Under the pieces are notes generated by a model that did not search any database, was not told where the DNA came from, and saw only the letters and a list, made by a program, of their open reading frames with translations. Positions 1-7,832 of a stretch of 21,996 nt of DNA are shown piece by piece (position 1 is the first letter of the stretch; the number at the start of each line of letters is the position of its first letter). The stretch lies in assembly GCA_023379345.1 (NCBI GenBank), contig JAMCUV010000005.1, forward strand, positions 1 to 21,996, in the 5' to 3' direction. The DNA comes from Thermoplasmatota archaeon (GTDB taxonomy: Archaea > Thermoplasmatota > Thermoplasmata > Thermoplasmatales > Thermoplasmataceae). A program made the translations under genes and the position numbers.

Positions 1-42
1 ATGAAGGCTAAGGAGAGAAGGGGAGGACAGTAAACGTCTTCC

Positions 43-834
43 GTGGCTGCAAGAAAGGTAGCCATAATCAGAATGGAAGGGACAAACAATGAATATGAAG
101 CCTTCCAGTCATTCAGCAGAGTAGGCTTGGAACCACATTATATTCATATTAATGAGCTCAAGAGAAAATCGGTGAGCCTTGAGGATTTCTCTGCTATTTT
201 CCTTCCCGGTGGTTTTTCTGCGGGTGACTACATAAGGGCTGGAGTAATATTTGCACGAAGGCTAGAGGATGCGGCCCTAAGGGATATTTCGGGATTTGTT
301 GATAACGGTAAGCCAGTAATAGGAATATGCAATGGTTTCCAAGTACTGACTGAGATGGGATTCCTTCCTGGATGGTCTCAGGGACAGTCCAGGGAGATAG
401 TGCTTGCCCCAAACGATTCCAACAGGTACGAATGCAGGTATACCTATATGCGGGTTGAAACCCATAATCCCATTTTGTCCTCCACCCTTGAAATTGGCTC
501 ACATCATCTTATACCGGTCGCCCATGCTGAAGGTAAGATCAGGATAATGGAACCAGAAAGAAATCTTGCGAAACTGGAGGAAAACGGACAGGTTCTATTC
601 AGGTACTCGACTGCTGATGGAACCATAGATGGATACCCGTGGAACCCAAATGGCTCCGTATCTTCAGTGGCAGCAATTTCCAATAGCCAGGGGAATGTTA
701 TTGGAATGATGCCGCATCCTGAAAGACTCTTTTATTACTACAGAAAAATGGATCAGGAAACTTATGGGAATTCGGCAGTTGGACAGAAATTCTTCACTGC
801 AGTCAGGGATTACATTATGAAGAATGACTGCTGA
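43..834 (+). CDS. purQ: Phosphoribosylformylglycinamidine synthase subunit PurQ (glutaminase)
   Basis: Class I glutamine amidotransferase that releases ammonia from glutamine for FGAM synthesis, step four of de novo purine synthesis, working in the cytoplasm with PurL and PurS. Seen: the N-terminal strand VAIIRMEGTNNEYEAF, the LPGGFSAGDY loop (about residues 54-63), the nucleophile elbow GICNGFQVL with Cys96, and the triad end PHPER with His225 and Glu227. The 263-aa length is above the usual 220-230 aa; the extra length looks like loops, with no fused domain. Start is GTG at 43; ATG at 73 would cut into the conserved first strand. GGAGG at 23-27 is rather far upstream. An upstream frame closes at TAA 31-33, so an earlier cistron (possibly purS or purL, not visible) may precede it. 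The 3' end overlaps the convergent UPF0200 gene by 20 bp. Confidence 0.95.
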   Translation: MAARKVAIIRMEGTNNEYEAFQSFSRVGLEPHYIHINELKRKSVSLEDFSAIFLPGGFSAGDYIRAGVIFARRLEDAALRDISGFVDNGKPVIGICNGFQVLTEMGFLPGWSQGQSREIVLAPNDSNRYECRYTYMRVETHNPILSSTLEIGSHHLIPVAHAEGKIRIMEPERNLAKLEENGQVLFRYSTADGTIDGYPWNPNGSVSSVAAISNSQGNVIGMMPHPERLFYYYRKMDQETYGNSAVGQKFFTAVRDYIMKNDC

Positions 835-1357
835 CCAGCGAAGAGAGAAAAATCCTGACTTTATTGTGAAATTGCTCCAGAGTGCCATCATTGACTAACA
901 TGTGATCAGCAAGTGAAATTGTGCGTCCGATACCCCAAGTGAGCTCCCTGCCATCCCTCATCTCCAGTTCATTTTCACTCCGGACATCATCAATTCTATT
1001 TCTTTTCAATATTCTGTTCAGACGTTCCTGCCTATTAGCGTAAATTGCAACAACTATCACAGAATCATAATGTCTTTTAAAAAATTCAAGCTCTTCTATA
1101 TTTCTGAGCCCGTCAACAATTGTCTTCTCTGGATCGTTGATACGCTCCGCTGTCCTCTTAGCCCAGATATCCATTCCGTGCGCCTTTCTCTCGGCACTGG
1201 CAAACTGCCCTATTTCGCTGTCTATCATCGGTATCCCTGCTTCCTTAGCATACTCCTTTACAGTCTCGCCCATATGAACATCTGAATAACCCAGTTCCCT
1301 TGCAACCTTCACGAATTCGTCCTTTCCCGAACCTGGCATTCCGGTCAAAATTATCAT
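815..1357 (-). CDS. UPF0200-family P-loop nucleotide kinase-like protein
   Basis: A 180-aa single-domain P-loop protein resembling dephospho-CoA kinase and adenylate kinase-type folds. The Walker A motif GMPGSGKD lies at residues 6-13, directly after the first strand. Length and the N-terminus match the archaeal UPF0200 family, whose substrate I do not know to be established; a nucleotide or nucleoside monophosphate kinase role is inference. Start is ATG at 1357. It lies 27 bp downstream of the 97-aa gene in the same direction and probably shares its transcript. Its last codons overlap the end of purQ tail-to-tail (815-834). Confidence 0.8.
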   Translation of the reverse strand: MIILTGMPGSGKDEFVKVARELGYSDVHMGETVKEYAKEAGIPMIDSEIGQFASAERKAHGMDIWAKRTAERINDPEKTIVDGLRNIEELEFFKRHYDSVIVVAIYANRQERLNRILKRNRIDDVRSENELEMRDGRELTWGIGRTISLADHMLVNDGTLEQFHNKVRIFLSSLVSSHSS

Positions 1358-1384
1358 TGAAAATGCTCCACTAACAATGAGAAT

Positions 1385-1678
1385 TTATCCGAAGAGGAAA
1401 CCCATTCCATCCTCAGCCCTGGAGTCTTCTTCCTTGATCTGCTTTATTACGTCTTCTTCTGTTTTGGCTGCCAATCTCTGTAGAAATTTTCCGAAGAGTT
1501 GCTCAAGTCTCTTCCTGCCATCGTCCGATCCCTCGTAATATACAATAAGATCGGCAGAATTTTGAATGTAGTTGACGGCTTCTTTCATGTTAAGTGTCTG
1601 CCTTCCCAGAATATCATCTGAAGTGATCTGATCAAATACGCCTTTATTGGCCTTTTGCAGAATATAGAGTGCAATCAT
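1385..1678 (-). CDS. Small conserved-looking protein of unknown function
   Basis: A 97-aa protein I do not recognise. It is soluble and charged, with no membrane segment or cysteine motif, and looks mostly helical: an N-terminal helical part (about 1-45), a short strand-like stretch DLIVYYEG (about 43-50), then a lysine/glutamate-rich helix to about residue 85. The C-terminus GMGFLFG is glycine- and phenylalanine-rich. Start is ATG at 1678; an A/T box at 1699-1710 lies about 27 bp upstream, fitting a leaderless transcript. It is the promoter-proximal gene of a pair with UPF0200 (27-bp gap). Coding status rests on codon-like composition, promoter and tight spacing; function is unknown. Confidence 0.65.
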   Translation of the reverse strand: MIALYILQKANKGVFDQITSDDILGRQTLNMKEAVNYIQNSADLIVYYEGSDDGRKRLEQLFGKFLQRLAAKTEEDVIKQIKEEDSRAEDGMGFLFG

Positions 1679-1698
1679 TTCGAACCTATATTAAACAG

Positions 1699-1710
1699 TA
1701 CAATAAATGA
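1699..1710 (-). promoter_or_regulatory. TATA-like box for the 97-aa protein / UPF0200 unit
   Basis: Read on the minus strand this is CATTTATTGTAC, centred about 27 bp before the ATG at 1678, the distance expected for a leaderless archaeal promoter. A second A/T stretch at 1687-1696 is too close to the start to serve. Confidence 0.4.
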
Positions 1711-1836
1711 ATTTGCAGGTTTTTGCTGTCTGTTATCTTAATTGGGAATACTGGTGGAGGTGAGAGCAAGGGCATGGTGAAATGTTCATGAAATACTGCA
1801 CAGAGCAGAATTTATAAATTCAGCAAACAGGAAAAT

Positions 1837-1965
1837 GTCGTCCGAAAGAGTACTTTTGAACTTTTCAAATCGTACAGCTCCCACGTGCCCGGTATCTGAT
1901 TCTCACAAGCTGAATTTAGACTCTTGAACCACAGTGAACCCATAAGTTCGGTTAGGAAGTTTTTT
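1837..1965 (+). ncRNA. Candidate small RNA in the 463-bp gap before the oxidoreductase genes
   Basis: The gap 1679-2141 has no convincing ORF. It does contain a clear TATA-like box TTTATAAATT (1811-1820), so a start near 1837 is expected. Downstream is a compact hairpin, GTAC 1850-1853 with GTAC 1872-1875 and TTTGAA 1855-1860 with TTCAAA 1864-1869, around a CTT loop. A second hairpin pairs AACC 1927-1930 with GGTT 1950-1953 and GAAC 1936-1939 with GTTC 1946-1949, followed by six T at 1960-1965. Promoter, structure and T-run together suggest an RNA of about 125 nt. It matches no RNA family I recognise. The TATA box is nearly symmetric and could instead serve the minus strand. Confidence 0.3.
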
Positions 1966-2109
1966 CAGAGCCTGAATCCAAAAGTGTAAAAATGTCCTGA
2001 AAAATTAAAAAGAAGAGAATTCACGTTCAGTGCGCCGTTCATGAAACAATCAGTATTATGCATTCTAACAAATATATGACTGGTTCGCCAGATAAAATAT
2101 TTTAATTCG

Positions 2110-2117
2110 TTTATAAT
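2110..2117 (+). promoter_or_regulatory. TATA-like box for the oxidoreductase operon
   Basis: TTTATAAT is centred about 29 bp before the ATG at 2142, predicting a transcript that begins at or a few bases before the start codon. A further A/T stretch at 2093-2104 is an alternative box. No Shine-Dalgarno site precedes the start. Confidence 0.5.
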
Positions 2118-2141
2118 CTCCATCCGAAAGGCGAAAGTCCA

Positions 2142-4037
2142 ATGGATTTAAATGTAGCAATTGGAGGCCCCCAGGGTGGAGGTATAGACACTTCATCCAA
2201 CATGATCAACAGGGCCTTTGCGGAAGCTGGTTATAATGTTTTTGGCGTAAGGGAGTACCACTCAAACATAAAGGGAAGGCACAGTTACAACCATCTCAGG
2301 GTGAAGGAAGATCGCCCAAGATCGCTGAAGTATCCTGTGGATATCATAGTAGCTCTTGATGCCGACACCATTTTTGAGCATCTCGAGGATGTTGGACCCG
2401 GTACCAAGATAATTTATGACCGGAGCTTCGAAAGCTCTGATCTGGCACAGGCCAGGATGATCATGCGCGACACAGCCAGACGAATCAAGGAGACTCTGGA
2501 CGCGGCAAAGTTCCCAAACACCGTGAAGGGTGCAGTAGATTACATGAAAAGCAGAGGAGGCATCCCCATGCCAATTCCATTCAACGATGTTGTGGCTTCT
2601 GCCAACGCTGAAGGTCCGGCTGCAAGATATTTCAACACACTGGGATCGGCTGTGACACTTTCAATATCGGGCTTAGACCAAAAATTCACAGTAGAGGCAA
2701 TAAAGCAGGTCTTCTCAAATAAGGAAAAAGTAGTGGCTGAAAACGTAAGAGTCGTGGAAGCTGCATACAGATACGCCAACGAGAATGGCCTGGCAGGCAA
2801 GCCTCTCAAGACTTTGCAGAAGAAGCAGAGATTCCTCATAACAGGGAATGATGGTTCCGCCATAGGCAAACTGATGGGCGGTCTGAGATTGCAGACCTAT
2901 TACCCCATAACTCCCGCAAGCGATGAGAGCACCATTCTGGAGGAACATGAGGAGTACTCATTCATAGAAGCAGAGAAAAATCGCCTGAAAAGAGGTGGAG
3001 TCGTTGTTGTTCAGACTGAGGATGAAATATCAGCTGTTACCATGGCGCAGGGTGCAGCATTAACAGGTGCAAGAACCTCCACAGCCACCAGTGGCCCAGG
3101 CTTTTCACTGATGGCTGAAGGCATAGGATTTGCTGGAATGGACGAAGTTCCCCTTGTGGTTACGCTTTACCAGAGAGGCGGGCCCAGTACCGGACTTCCT
3201 ACAAGAAATGGCCAGTCTGACCTTCTGTTTGCACTGAACACAGGTCATGGAGAATTTCCGAGAATCGTCATTTCATCTGGAGATGTTGAAGAGTGCATTT
3301 ATGATGCAATGAAGGCCCTCAATTACGCACAGAGATATCAGTTGCCAGTAATACACCTAATTGACAAGAACCTCGCAAACTCAACAGATATGGTTCCTGA
3401 CATTGACCTCAAGAGGGTTCAGGTGCCGCAGACGCTCAAGACTGTCCCATCACCAGATTTCCACAGGTACAGCCTTAAGACTGAAACTGGAATATCAGAA
3501 ATGGGAATTCTGGGGAAGGACATATTCTGGATGACTGGCGATGAACACGATGAACTTGGTCATGTAACTGAGGACACGGAAATGAGGGATTCCCAGATGA
3601 GGAAGAGATTCATGAAACTGGAAACCGCACTTCGGGAAATCCCGGCAAATGACCAGGCCGTACTCTATGGCCCGGACAAAGCGGATATTACATTCGTCAC
3701 ATGGGGTAGCCAGAAGGGCCCCATTCTGGATGTAATGGAGGACCTGAAGCAGGAGGGAATCAGCGCTAACCTGCTTTATCTGAAGATGTTCATGCCGTTT
3801 CCGTCTGAATTTGTGAAGAAGGTTCTGGAAAAGGCCAAGCTTGTAATTGACGTGGAGAGCAACATGCTGGCACAGGCTGCAATGGTAATAAAACTGAATA
3901 CCGGAATCAGCATTGAGAAATCAATTCTAAAGTACAACGGCAGGCATATGACTGAGGATGAGATACTGAAAGCTGCTAAGGATATCTATTCCGGCAAAAG
4001 CAAAAATGAAATAGAGGTGTTACAGAATGGCGCATAA
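2142..4037 (+). CDS. 2-oxoacid:ferredoxin oxidoreductase, fused gamma-alpha subunit
   Basis: Large subunit of the two-subunit archaeal 2-oxoacid:ferredoxin oxidoreductase, which oxidatively decarboxylates pyruvate and/or 2-oxoglutarate to an acyl-CoA while reducing ferredoxin in the cytoplasm. The 631-aa chain starts with a gamma-type domain (about 1-190, with GGPQGGGIDTSSN and YHSNIKGRHSY), then the alpha pyrimidine-binding domain with the family signature YPITP at 254-258, then a C-terminal alpha domain (about 490-610). The fused order matches the Sulfolobus/Aeropyrum-type enzymes and not the separate four-subunit form. Substrate preference cannot be read from the sequence. It overlaps the beta gene by 11 bp, so the two are translationally linked. 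Confidence 0.93.
   Translation: MDLNVAIGGPQGGGIDTSSNMINRAFAEAGYNVFGVREYHSNIKGRHSYNHLRVKEDRPRSLKYPVDIIVALDADTIFEHLEDVGPGTKIIYDRSFESSDLAQARMIMRDTARRIKETLDAAKFPNTVKGAVDYMKSRGGIPMPIPFNDVVASANAEGPAARYFNTLGSAVTLSISGLDQKFTVEAIKQVFSNKEKVVAENVRVVEAAYRYANENGLAGKPLKTLQKKQRFLITGNDGSAIGKLMGGLRLQTYYPITPASDESTILEEHEEYSFIEAEKNRLKRGGVVVVQTEDEISAVTMAQGAALTGARTSTATSGPGFSLMAEGIGFAGMDEVPLVVTLYQRGGPSTGLPTRNGQSDLLFALNTGHGEFPRIVISSGDVEECIYDAMKALNYAQRYQLPVIHLIDKNLANSTDMVPDIDLKRVQVPQTLKTVPSPDFHRYSLKTETGISEMGILGKDIFWMTGDEHDELGHVTEDTEMRDSQMRKRFMKLETALREIPANDQAVLYGPDKADITFVTWGSQKGPILDVMEDLKQEGISANLLYLKMFMPFPSEFVKKVLEKAKLVIDVESNMLAQAAMVIKLNTGISIEKSILKYNGRHMTEDEILKAAKDIYSGKSKNEIEVLQNGA
4014..4019 (+). promoter_or_regulatory. 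Shine-Dalgarno site for the oxidoreductase beta subunit
   Basis: GAGGTG lies inside the 3' end of the alpha gene with a 7-nt spacer to the ATG at 4027. It supports that start and internal reinitiation on the shared mRNA, in contrast to the leaderless first genes of this window. Confidence 0.6.
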
Positions 4038-4953
4038 TTTTAAAAATGACGTAACTGTGGACTGGTGCCCTGGCTGTGGGGACTTCGGAATACTCACATC
4101 AATTTCCCAGGCACTGTCTGAACTGAACTTGAATGGAAATGATGTTGTTGCCATATCAGGTATAGGATGCTCCGGAAAGACCCCACATTATCTTAACATG
4201 GGCGGGGTACACACGCTTCATGGCAGATCAATACCATTTGCCACTGGAGTTAAACTGGCTAATCCCAACCTGAAGGTAATAGTGCCCAGCGGTGATGGGG
4301 ATATGCTTGGAATTGGAGCAGGCCATTTTGTTGCCGAAGGGAGACGGAACACGGGGTTAACACTTATAATCTATGACAACGAGGTTTACGGTCTCACCAA
4401 AGGCCAGGCAGCGCCAACAATGCAGCTTGGCGAGCAGACCAAGAGCCTGGCAAGACCCAATGTATTCGGCAAGGTCAACCCGATCACCCTGGCTCTTTCA
4501 TCCGGCTACTCCTTTGTGGCAAGGGGATTCAGCTTTGACATGAAGCAGCTCAAGGATCTCATAAAGATGGCTGTGATGCACGACGGCTCTGCCGTGATTG
4601 ATGTTCTTCAACCATGCCCCACATACAACAATGTCAACACAATGGAATGGTACAGGCAGAGAGTTTACAAGCTGGAAGAGGAAGACAAGAACTGGGATCC
4701 GATCATCACTCCCGGGAACGAGAACACAGCAGAAGAGAAATTCCAGAAAGCGTACACAAAGGGAATGGAATGGGGAGACCGCATCCCGACAGGAGTTTTC
4801 TACGATAACAGGGCAGTGCCCAGCTTCACCAAGAGGCTTAACGAGTTTGTACCGAATTATCTGGACTATCCGCCTTCCCAGCAGATAGTTACGGGAAAAG
4901 ACGGCTACACTCCTGTTGACCCATACGGTACATTCGCTGAAAAGTTGATCTGA
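4027..4953 (+). CDS. 2-oxoacid:ferredoxin oxidoreductase, beta subunit
   Basis: Catalytic thiamine-diphosphate subunit and partner of the preceding gene. Cys14 and Cys17 (WCPGCGDFG), Cys48 (GIGCSGK) and Cys197 (QPCPTYNN) are spaced as the four ligands of the single [4Fe-4S] cluster in the Sulfolobus-type enzyme. The ThDP/Mg motif begins GDGD at 89-92 and runs to the YDNEVYGLTKGQ stretch (about 116-127). At 308 aa it is full length. The start at 4027 is set by the GAGGTG site and the 11-bp overlap with the alpha gene. Transcription probably ends in the T-rich stretch just after the stop. Confidence 0.94.
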   Translation: MAHNFKNDVTVDWCPGCGDFGILTSISQALSELNLNGNDVVAISGIGCSGKTPHYLNMGGVHTLHGRSIPFATGVKLANPNLKVIVPSGDGDMLGIGAGHFVAEGRRNTGLTLIIYDNEVYGLTKGQAAPTMQLGEQTKSLARPNVFGKVNPITLALSSGYSFVARGFSFDMKQLKDLIKMAVMHDGSAVIDVLQPCPTYNNVNTMEWYRQRVYKLEEEDKNWDPIITPGNENTAEEKFQKAYTKGMEWGDRIPTGVFYDNRAVPSFTKRLNEFVPNYLDYPPSQQIVTGKDGYTPVDPYGTFAEKLI

Positions 4954-4964
4954 ACATTCCTACC

Positions 4965-4985
4965 TTTTTTTAAATTTTTAATTTT
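4965..4985 (+). terminator. T-rich terminator after the oxidoreductase operon
   Basis: Seven T (4965-4971), then T5 and T4 runs, begin 12 bp after the beta stop codon. Archaeal RNA polymerase commonly stops at such runs without a hairpin; none is evident here. Confidence 0.5.
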
Positions 4986-5010
4986 CTACCCCTAATTTTA
5001 TGCATTGAAG

Positions 5011-5016
5011 AAAAAA
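5011..5016 (-). terminator. T-run downstream of the LysE-type gene
   Basis: On the minus strand this is a run of six T about 60 nt past the stop of the LysE-type gene. It may end that transcript; evidence is the run alone. Confidence 0.3.
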
Positions 5017-5077
5017 TTTTCCCACACAGTTTAGCAGGGGCCAGATACTTGTCCACTGATCAATATCATAGCAGCAC

Positions 5078-5668
5078 TTACACAATAGCTGTGATTCCAA
5101 GGAACAGAAACAGAATTCCGAAGAGTGCCAGAGCGGATATGCTGAATATTCTGACGCCAAGGATGACTTCATGCTCGTATTTGAGAGAAGCCCTGTTTAC
5201 AAGTTCAGACAGAAAGAATATCCAGATTACGATTCCAACAAACAGGAATATGATGGTTATGATCCCGAACTTCTGCAGGATACTGAGCCCTGCAGTGAGC
5301 CACCAGGCTATCTGCATGGGGTTCACCAGTCCAATGGTTAATCCGGCAAGATAACCTGATCCTGCCTTACTGGATTGTTGTGATGCATCGTCAGCAGCTG
5401 CTATCCTGAATGCAAGGTAAAGGAAGAATACGGCCCCAAGTACGTAGATGTACCTGTCATAGGATTTAAGGTCCAGGACACTGCCAAATACAGTAATTAT
5501 GATCATGAGAATGAAATCTGCAGTCATGGCACCAAATCCAACAGCCATGCCCCTGAAAACTGATTTCAGGGACCTCTGCACCAGAATCGCTGTTATGGGG
5601 CCCGGCGGGCCAGCAAGGGATATCCCCAGAAGCATACCTATCCCCGCAAGCACTGGAAAATACAACAT
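5078..5668 (-). CDS. LysE/RhtB-family amino-acid exporter-like membrane protein
   Basis: A 196-aa integral membrane protein with about six hydrophobic segments and the glycine/proline signature of the LysE/RhtB superfamily (GPPGPI at residues 20-25 in the first segment). Members export amino acids or small metabolites; the substrate here is unknown. An upstream TTG at 5695 keeps the frame open, but ATG at 5668 is preferred: AAGGT lies about 11 nt before it, the TATA-like stretch at 5694-5708 is too close to the TTG, and the protein then begins directly at the first membrane helix. It is divergent from the methyltransferase gene with a 67-bp shared promoter region. Confidence 0.8.
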   Translation of the reverse strand: MLYFPVLAGIGMLLGISLAGPPGPITAILVQRSLKSVFRGMAVGFGAMTADFILMIIITVFGSVLDLKSYDRYIYVLGAVFFLYLAFRIAAADDASQQSSKAGSGYLAGLTIGLVNPMQIAWWLTAGLSILQKFGIITIIFLFVGIVIWIFFLSELVNRASLKYEHEVILGVRIFSISALALFGILFLFLGITAIV

Positions 5669-5693
5669 GAGAATTATGACCTTATGACAACAC

Positions 5694-5708
5694 AATAATA
5701 AATAAATT
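5694..5708. promoter_or_regulatory. Shared A/T promoter core between divergent genes
   Basis: AATAATAAATAAATT lies about 35 bp from the exporter ATG (5668) on one side and about 33 bp from the methyltransferase ATG (5736) on the other. It is the only A/T box in the 67-bp gap, so both divergent transcripts probably use it or overlapping boxes in it. Confidence 0.4.
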
Positions 5709-5735
5709 CATGGACCATTGTGGCATGATTGCTGC

Positions 5736-6371
5736 ATGCAAATAAAACCTGATTTCAAAGGCAAGGAAGAACTGCTTGAATACATGGAAGCTGACAGTGA
5801 TAACATAGAGAGGTCTTTTGCTGCAGCAGGTTCACTGCTTGACCATATTGATTCCAGGATTGGAGGGAAAAACTACTGGCAGCTTTCTTACACAGAGATG
5901 TGCTGGCTCTACGCAGCCGTTGAAAATTTCAGGTCCAAGGTAACTGTTGAGACTGGGGTTGGACCCGGGAGTTCAAGCGCAGTTATACTTGAAGCGTCCA
6001 GGGATTTTTCCGGGCAACTGTGGAGCTTTGATCTGGGAGAAAAATATGGGGAGGATGAACAGCAACCCGTAGGATTCCTGGTTGGGGACAAACTCAGGGA
6101 AAGGTGGCATCTTATAATAGGAAATACTGAGAACACCCTTGAGCAGAGCCTCTCCAAGATAGGCCTGATTGATATATTCTTCCATGATTCAGAGCACACA
6201 TATGATCACGTGAAATTTGAGCTTTCCACAGCGCTGCCTCACCTGAAGAGGAGATTCCTCATCATTGTGGACAATTATGACTGGACTGAGGCACCAGCTG
6301 ACTTTGCACGTGATCATGGCATGAAGCTGGTAAAAATCGCGGATGACATGTGCTTCATTTATCCTGGATGA
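5736..6371 (+). CDS. Class I SAM-dependent methyltransferase-like protein (Methyltransf_24 type)
   Basis: A 211-aa Rossmann-type protein. VETGVGPGSS at 71-80 fits SAM-binding motif I, LWSFDLG (about 95-101) gives the acidic end of strand 2, and IDIFFHDSEHTY (about 145-156) matches the characteristic HDxxH of the Methyltransf_24 group, with a late strand FLIIVDNYDW. The substrate is unknown. The frame opens at TTG 5718, but ATG 5736 is chosen for distance from the TATA-like stretch. It is divergent from the exporter and convergent with orc1/cdc6 (64-bp gap). Confidence 0.7.
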   Translation: MQIKPDFKGKEELLEYMEADSDNIERSFAAAGSLLDHIDSRIGGKNYWQLSYTEMCWLYAAVENFRSKVTVETGVGPGSSSAVILEASRDFSGQLWSFDLGEKYGEDEQQPVGFLVGDKLRERWHLIIGNTENTLEQSLSKIGLIDIFFHDSEHTYDHVKFELSTALPHLKRRFLIIVDNYDWTEAPADFARDHGMKLVKIADDMCFIYPG

Positions 6372-6435
6372 GCTGCATCCAATGAACTGAAATTAGCGGC
6401 GGAAAAGAACGAAACAGCAACTGAACCTGACGCCT

Positions 6436-7746
6436 TCATCCCCTGTCGGGTTCGCCATCTGCGAAATCGGAAAGGGCCCGATCCATTGTATCAAGATTCA
6501 TTCCCTTCTGTACACCGTCAAGATTCTCGAAGCGTGATTGCCTTGTGATTTTTGACCCCATGAAATGCGACAGGTTCTCATCTTCCATGAGGTAGTGCTT
6601 GTATTGGTCCGGGTCGCCCATAACACGTATAAATCTAGTTCTTCCGTATCTTCCCATGCTTCTGGTGGTTGCCGACAGTAGCCCGAATTCCTCAAGCTCG
6701 GAAAGAATATCTCCTATCCTCCTGGATGTCAGGGGTATGAATCCCAGCTCTGTGCAGATATTCCTGTAATTCTCGTATATCTCGCCGGTGATCATCAGTC
6801 TCTTGCTGAGCTCCTGGGTAACAACAGCACTGAGAAGTACCATCTTTGACTGCAATGGGAGGCTGGTAATGGCGGCGTGCACCACGTTCATCTCATACCT
6901 GTCCCTGGCCTCATAAACCTCCCTGTCTGTGACCTTTTCCCTGTTTTCCCTTATGGCAATTTCAATGGATATTCTCATGAGGTCCAGTGCTTTCCTTGCG
7001 TCCCCGTGCTCCTGTGCCCCTATTGCGGAACACAGATTCACTGCTGATTCATCAACTGCGCCTTCCTTGACTATTCCTTCCAGCCTGAATGCGATTATGT
7101 CCCTGAGTTGCTGGGCATTGTATGATGAGAACATTATGCTCTCCTGGTTCATTCTACTCCTAACCCGGGGATCAAGCGTATCAAGAAAATTGGCATCATT
7201 GGTTATCCCTATTATTGATGCCCTGGACATGCGCGTGTCATCAAGGATCTTGAGGATCACGTAAAGGGCGTCACTGCCGTTCTTCTGTATGAGTTTGTCC
7301 ACTTCATCAAGCACCAGGACATAGAAGGATTTCTGGGCATTCATTCTCGTGACCAATTCGCCATAGATCCTGTCCATTGGCCATCCCATTGGCGGGATCT
7401 GGTCCTGGGTTCCCGTGGATATTGAGTTAACAATGGTGACAAGTATTGAATACGGGGAATCGTAAATCTGGCAATTGACATAACACACATTTACCCTGTC
7501 CTCAGCGGCTTCCTTCAGCATTGATGTAACATATGAGGTCGTGGATGTCTTCCCGGTCCCGGTTTTCCCGTAAAGCAGCATATTGGATGGCTTCATGTCC
7601 CGCATAATGCTGCTCAGAACCATCACCATATGATCTATCTCTTTTTCCCTGTGGGGGAAAGAATTGGGCATGAAGGACCCACTCAGCTTCTCCAGGTCGC
7701 CCTTGATAAGTGGGGATTCAGCTGAAAACTTAGAGAAGAGATTCAT
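6436..7746 (-). CDS. orc1/cdc6: Orc1/Cdc6 replication initiator
   Basis: AAA+ ATPase that binds archaeal replication origins and recruits MCM. With the start used here (436 aa) the N-terminal linker contains FPHREKEID (about 30-38), Walker A is GKTGTGKT at 60-67, Walker B is LVLDEVD at 144-150, sensor 1 is around GITNDANF, an arginine-rich DPRVRSRM follows, and the C-terminal third looks like the winged-helix DNA-binding domain. ATG 7776 is an alternative 10 codons upstream, but a TATA-like box at 7781-7790 would leave it outside the transcript, and family members usually begin close to residue 1 of the 7746 start. No origin-like repeats are visible beside it. Confidence 0.93.
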   Translation of the reverse strand: MNLFSKFSAESPLIKGDLEKLSGSFMPNSFPHREKEIDHMVMVLSSIMRDMKPSNMLLYGKTGTGKTSTTSYVTSMLKEAAEDRVNVCYVNCQIYDSPYSILVTIVNSISTGTQDQIPPMGWPMDRIYGELVTRMNAQKSFYVLVLDEVDKLIQKNGSDALYVILKILDDTRMSRASIIGITNDANFLDTLDPRVRSRMNQESIMFSSYNAQQLRDIIAFRLEGIVKEGAVDESAVNLCSAIGAQEHGDARKALDLMRISIEIAIRENREKVTDREVYEARDRYEMNVVHAAITSLPLQSKMVLLSAVVTQELSKRLMITGEIYENYRNICTELGFIPLTSRRIGDILSELEEFGLLSATTRSMGRYGRTRFIRVMGDPDQYKHYLMEDENLSHFMGSKITRQSRFENLDGVQKGMNLDTMDRALSDFADGEPDRG

Positions 7747-7780
7747 GGTAACTACCGGTAAGAATATCGAAGCCATAGGG

Positions 7781-7790
7781 AGTACTAAAA
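7781..7790 (-). promoter_or_regulatory. TATA-like box for orc1/cdc6
   Basis: Minus-strand TTTTAGTACT is centred about 40 bp before the ATG at 7746, predicting a start near 7760 and a leader of about 14 nt. It is only about 10 bp from ATG 7776, which argues against that start. Confidence 0.4.
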
Positions 7791-7832
7791 CCTTTTTTGA
7801 CCCGCTCTGTAACTAGAAAGGATACCACAAGA

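Noticed and set aside
1..33. Open frame reaching TAA at 31-33 before purQ
   Set aside because: It may be the 3' end of an upstream purine gene, but ten codons give no recognisable sequence, so no partial gene is called.
1835..1927. 30-codon plus-strand frame starting ATG 1835
   Set aside because: Too short, with no family resemblance, and it overlaps the better-supported hairpins of the candidate RNA.
1679..2141. tRNA, SRP RNA or RNase P RNA in the gap
   Set aside because: No T-loop with matching stems, no SRP helix 8 motif and no RNase P core was found. The GCGAAAGTCC near 2131 is only a partial resemblance.
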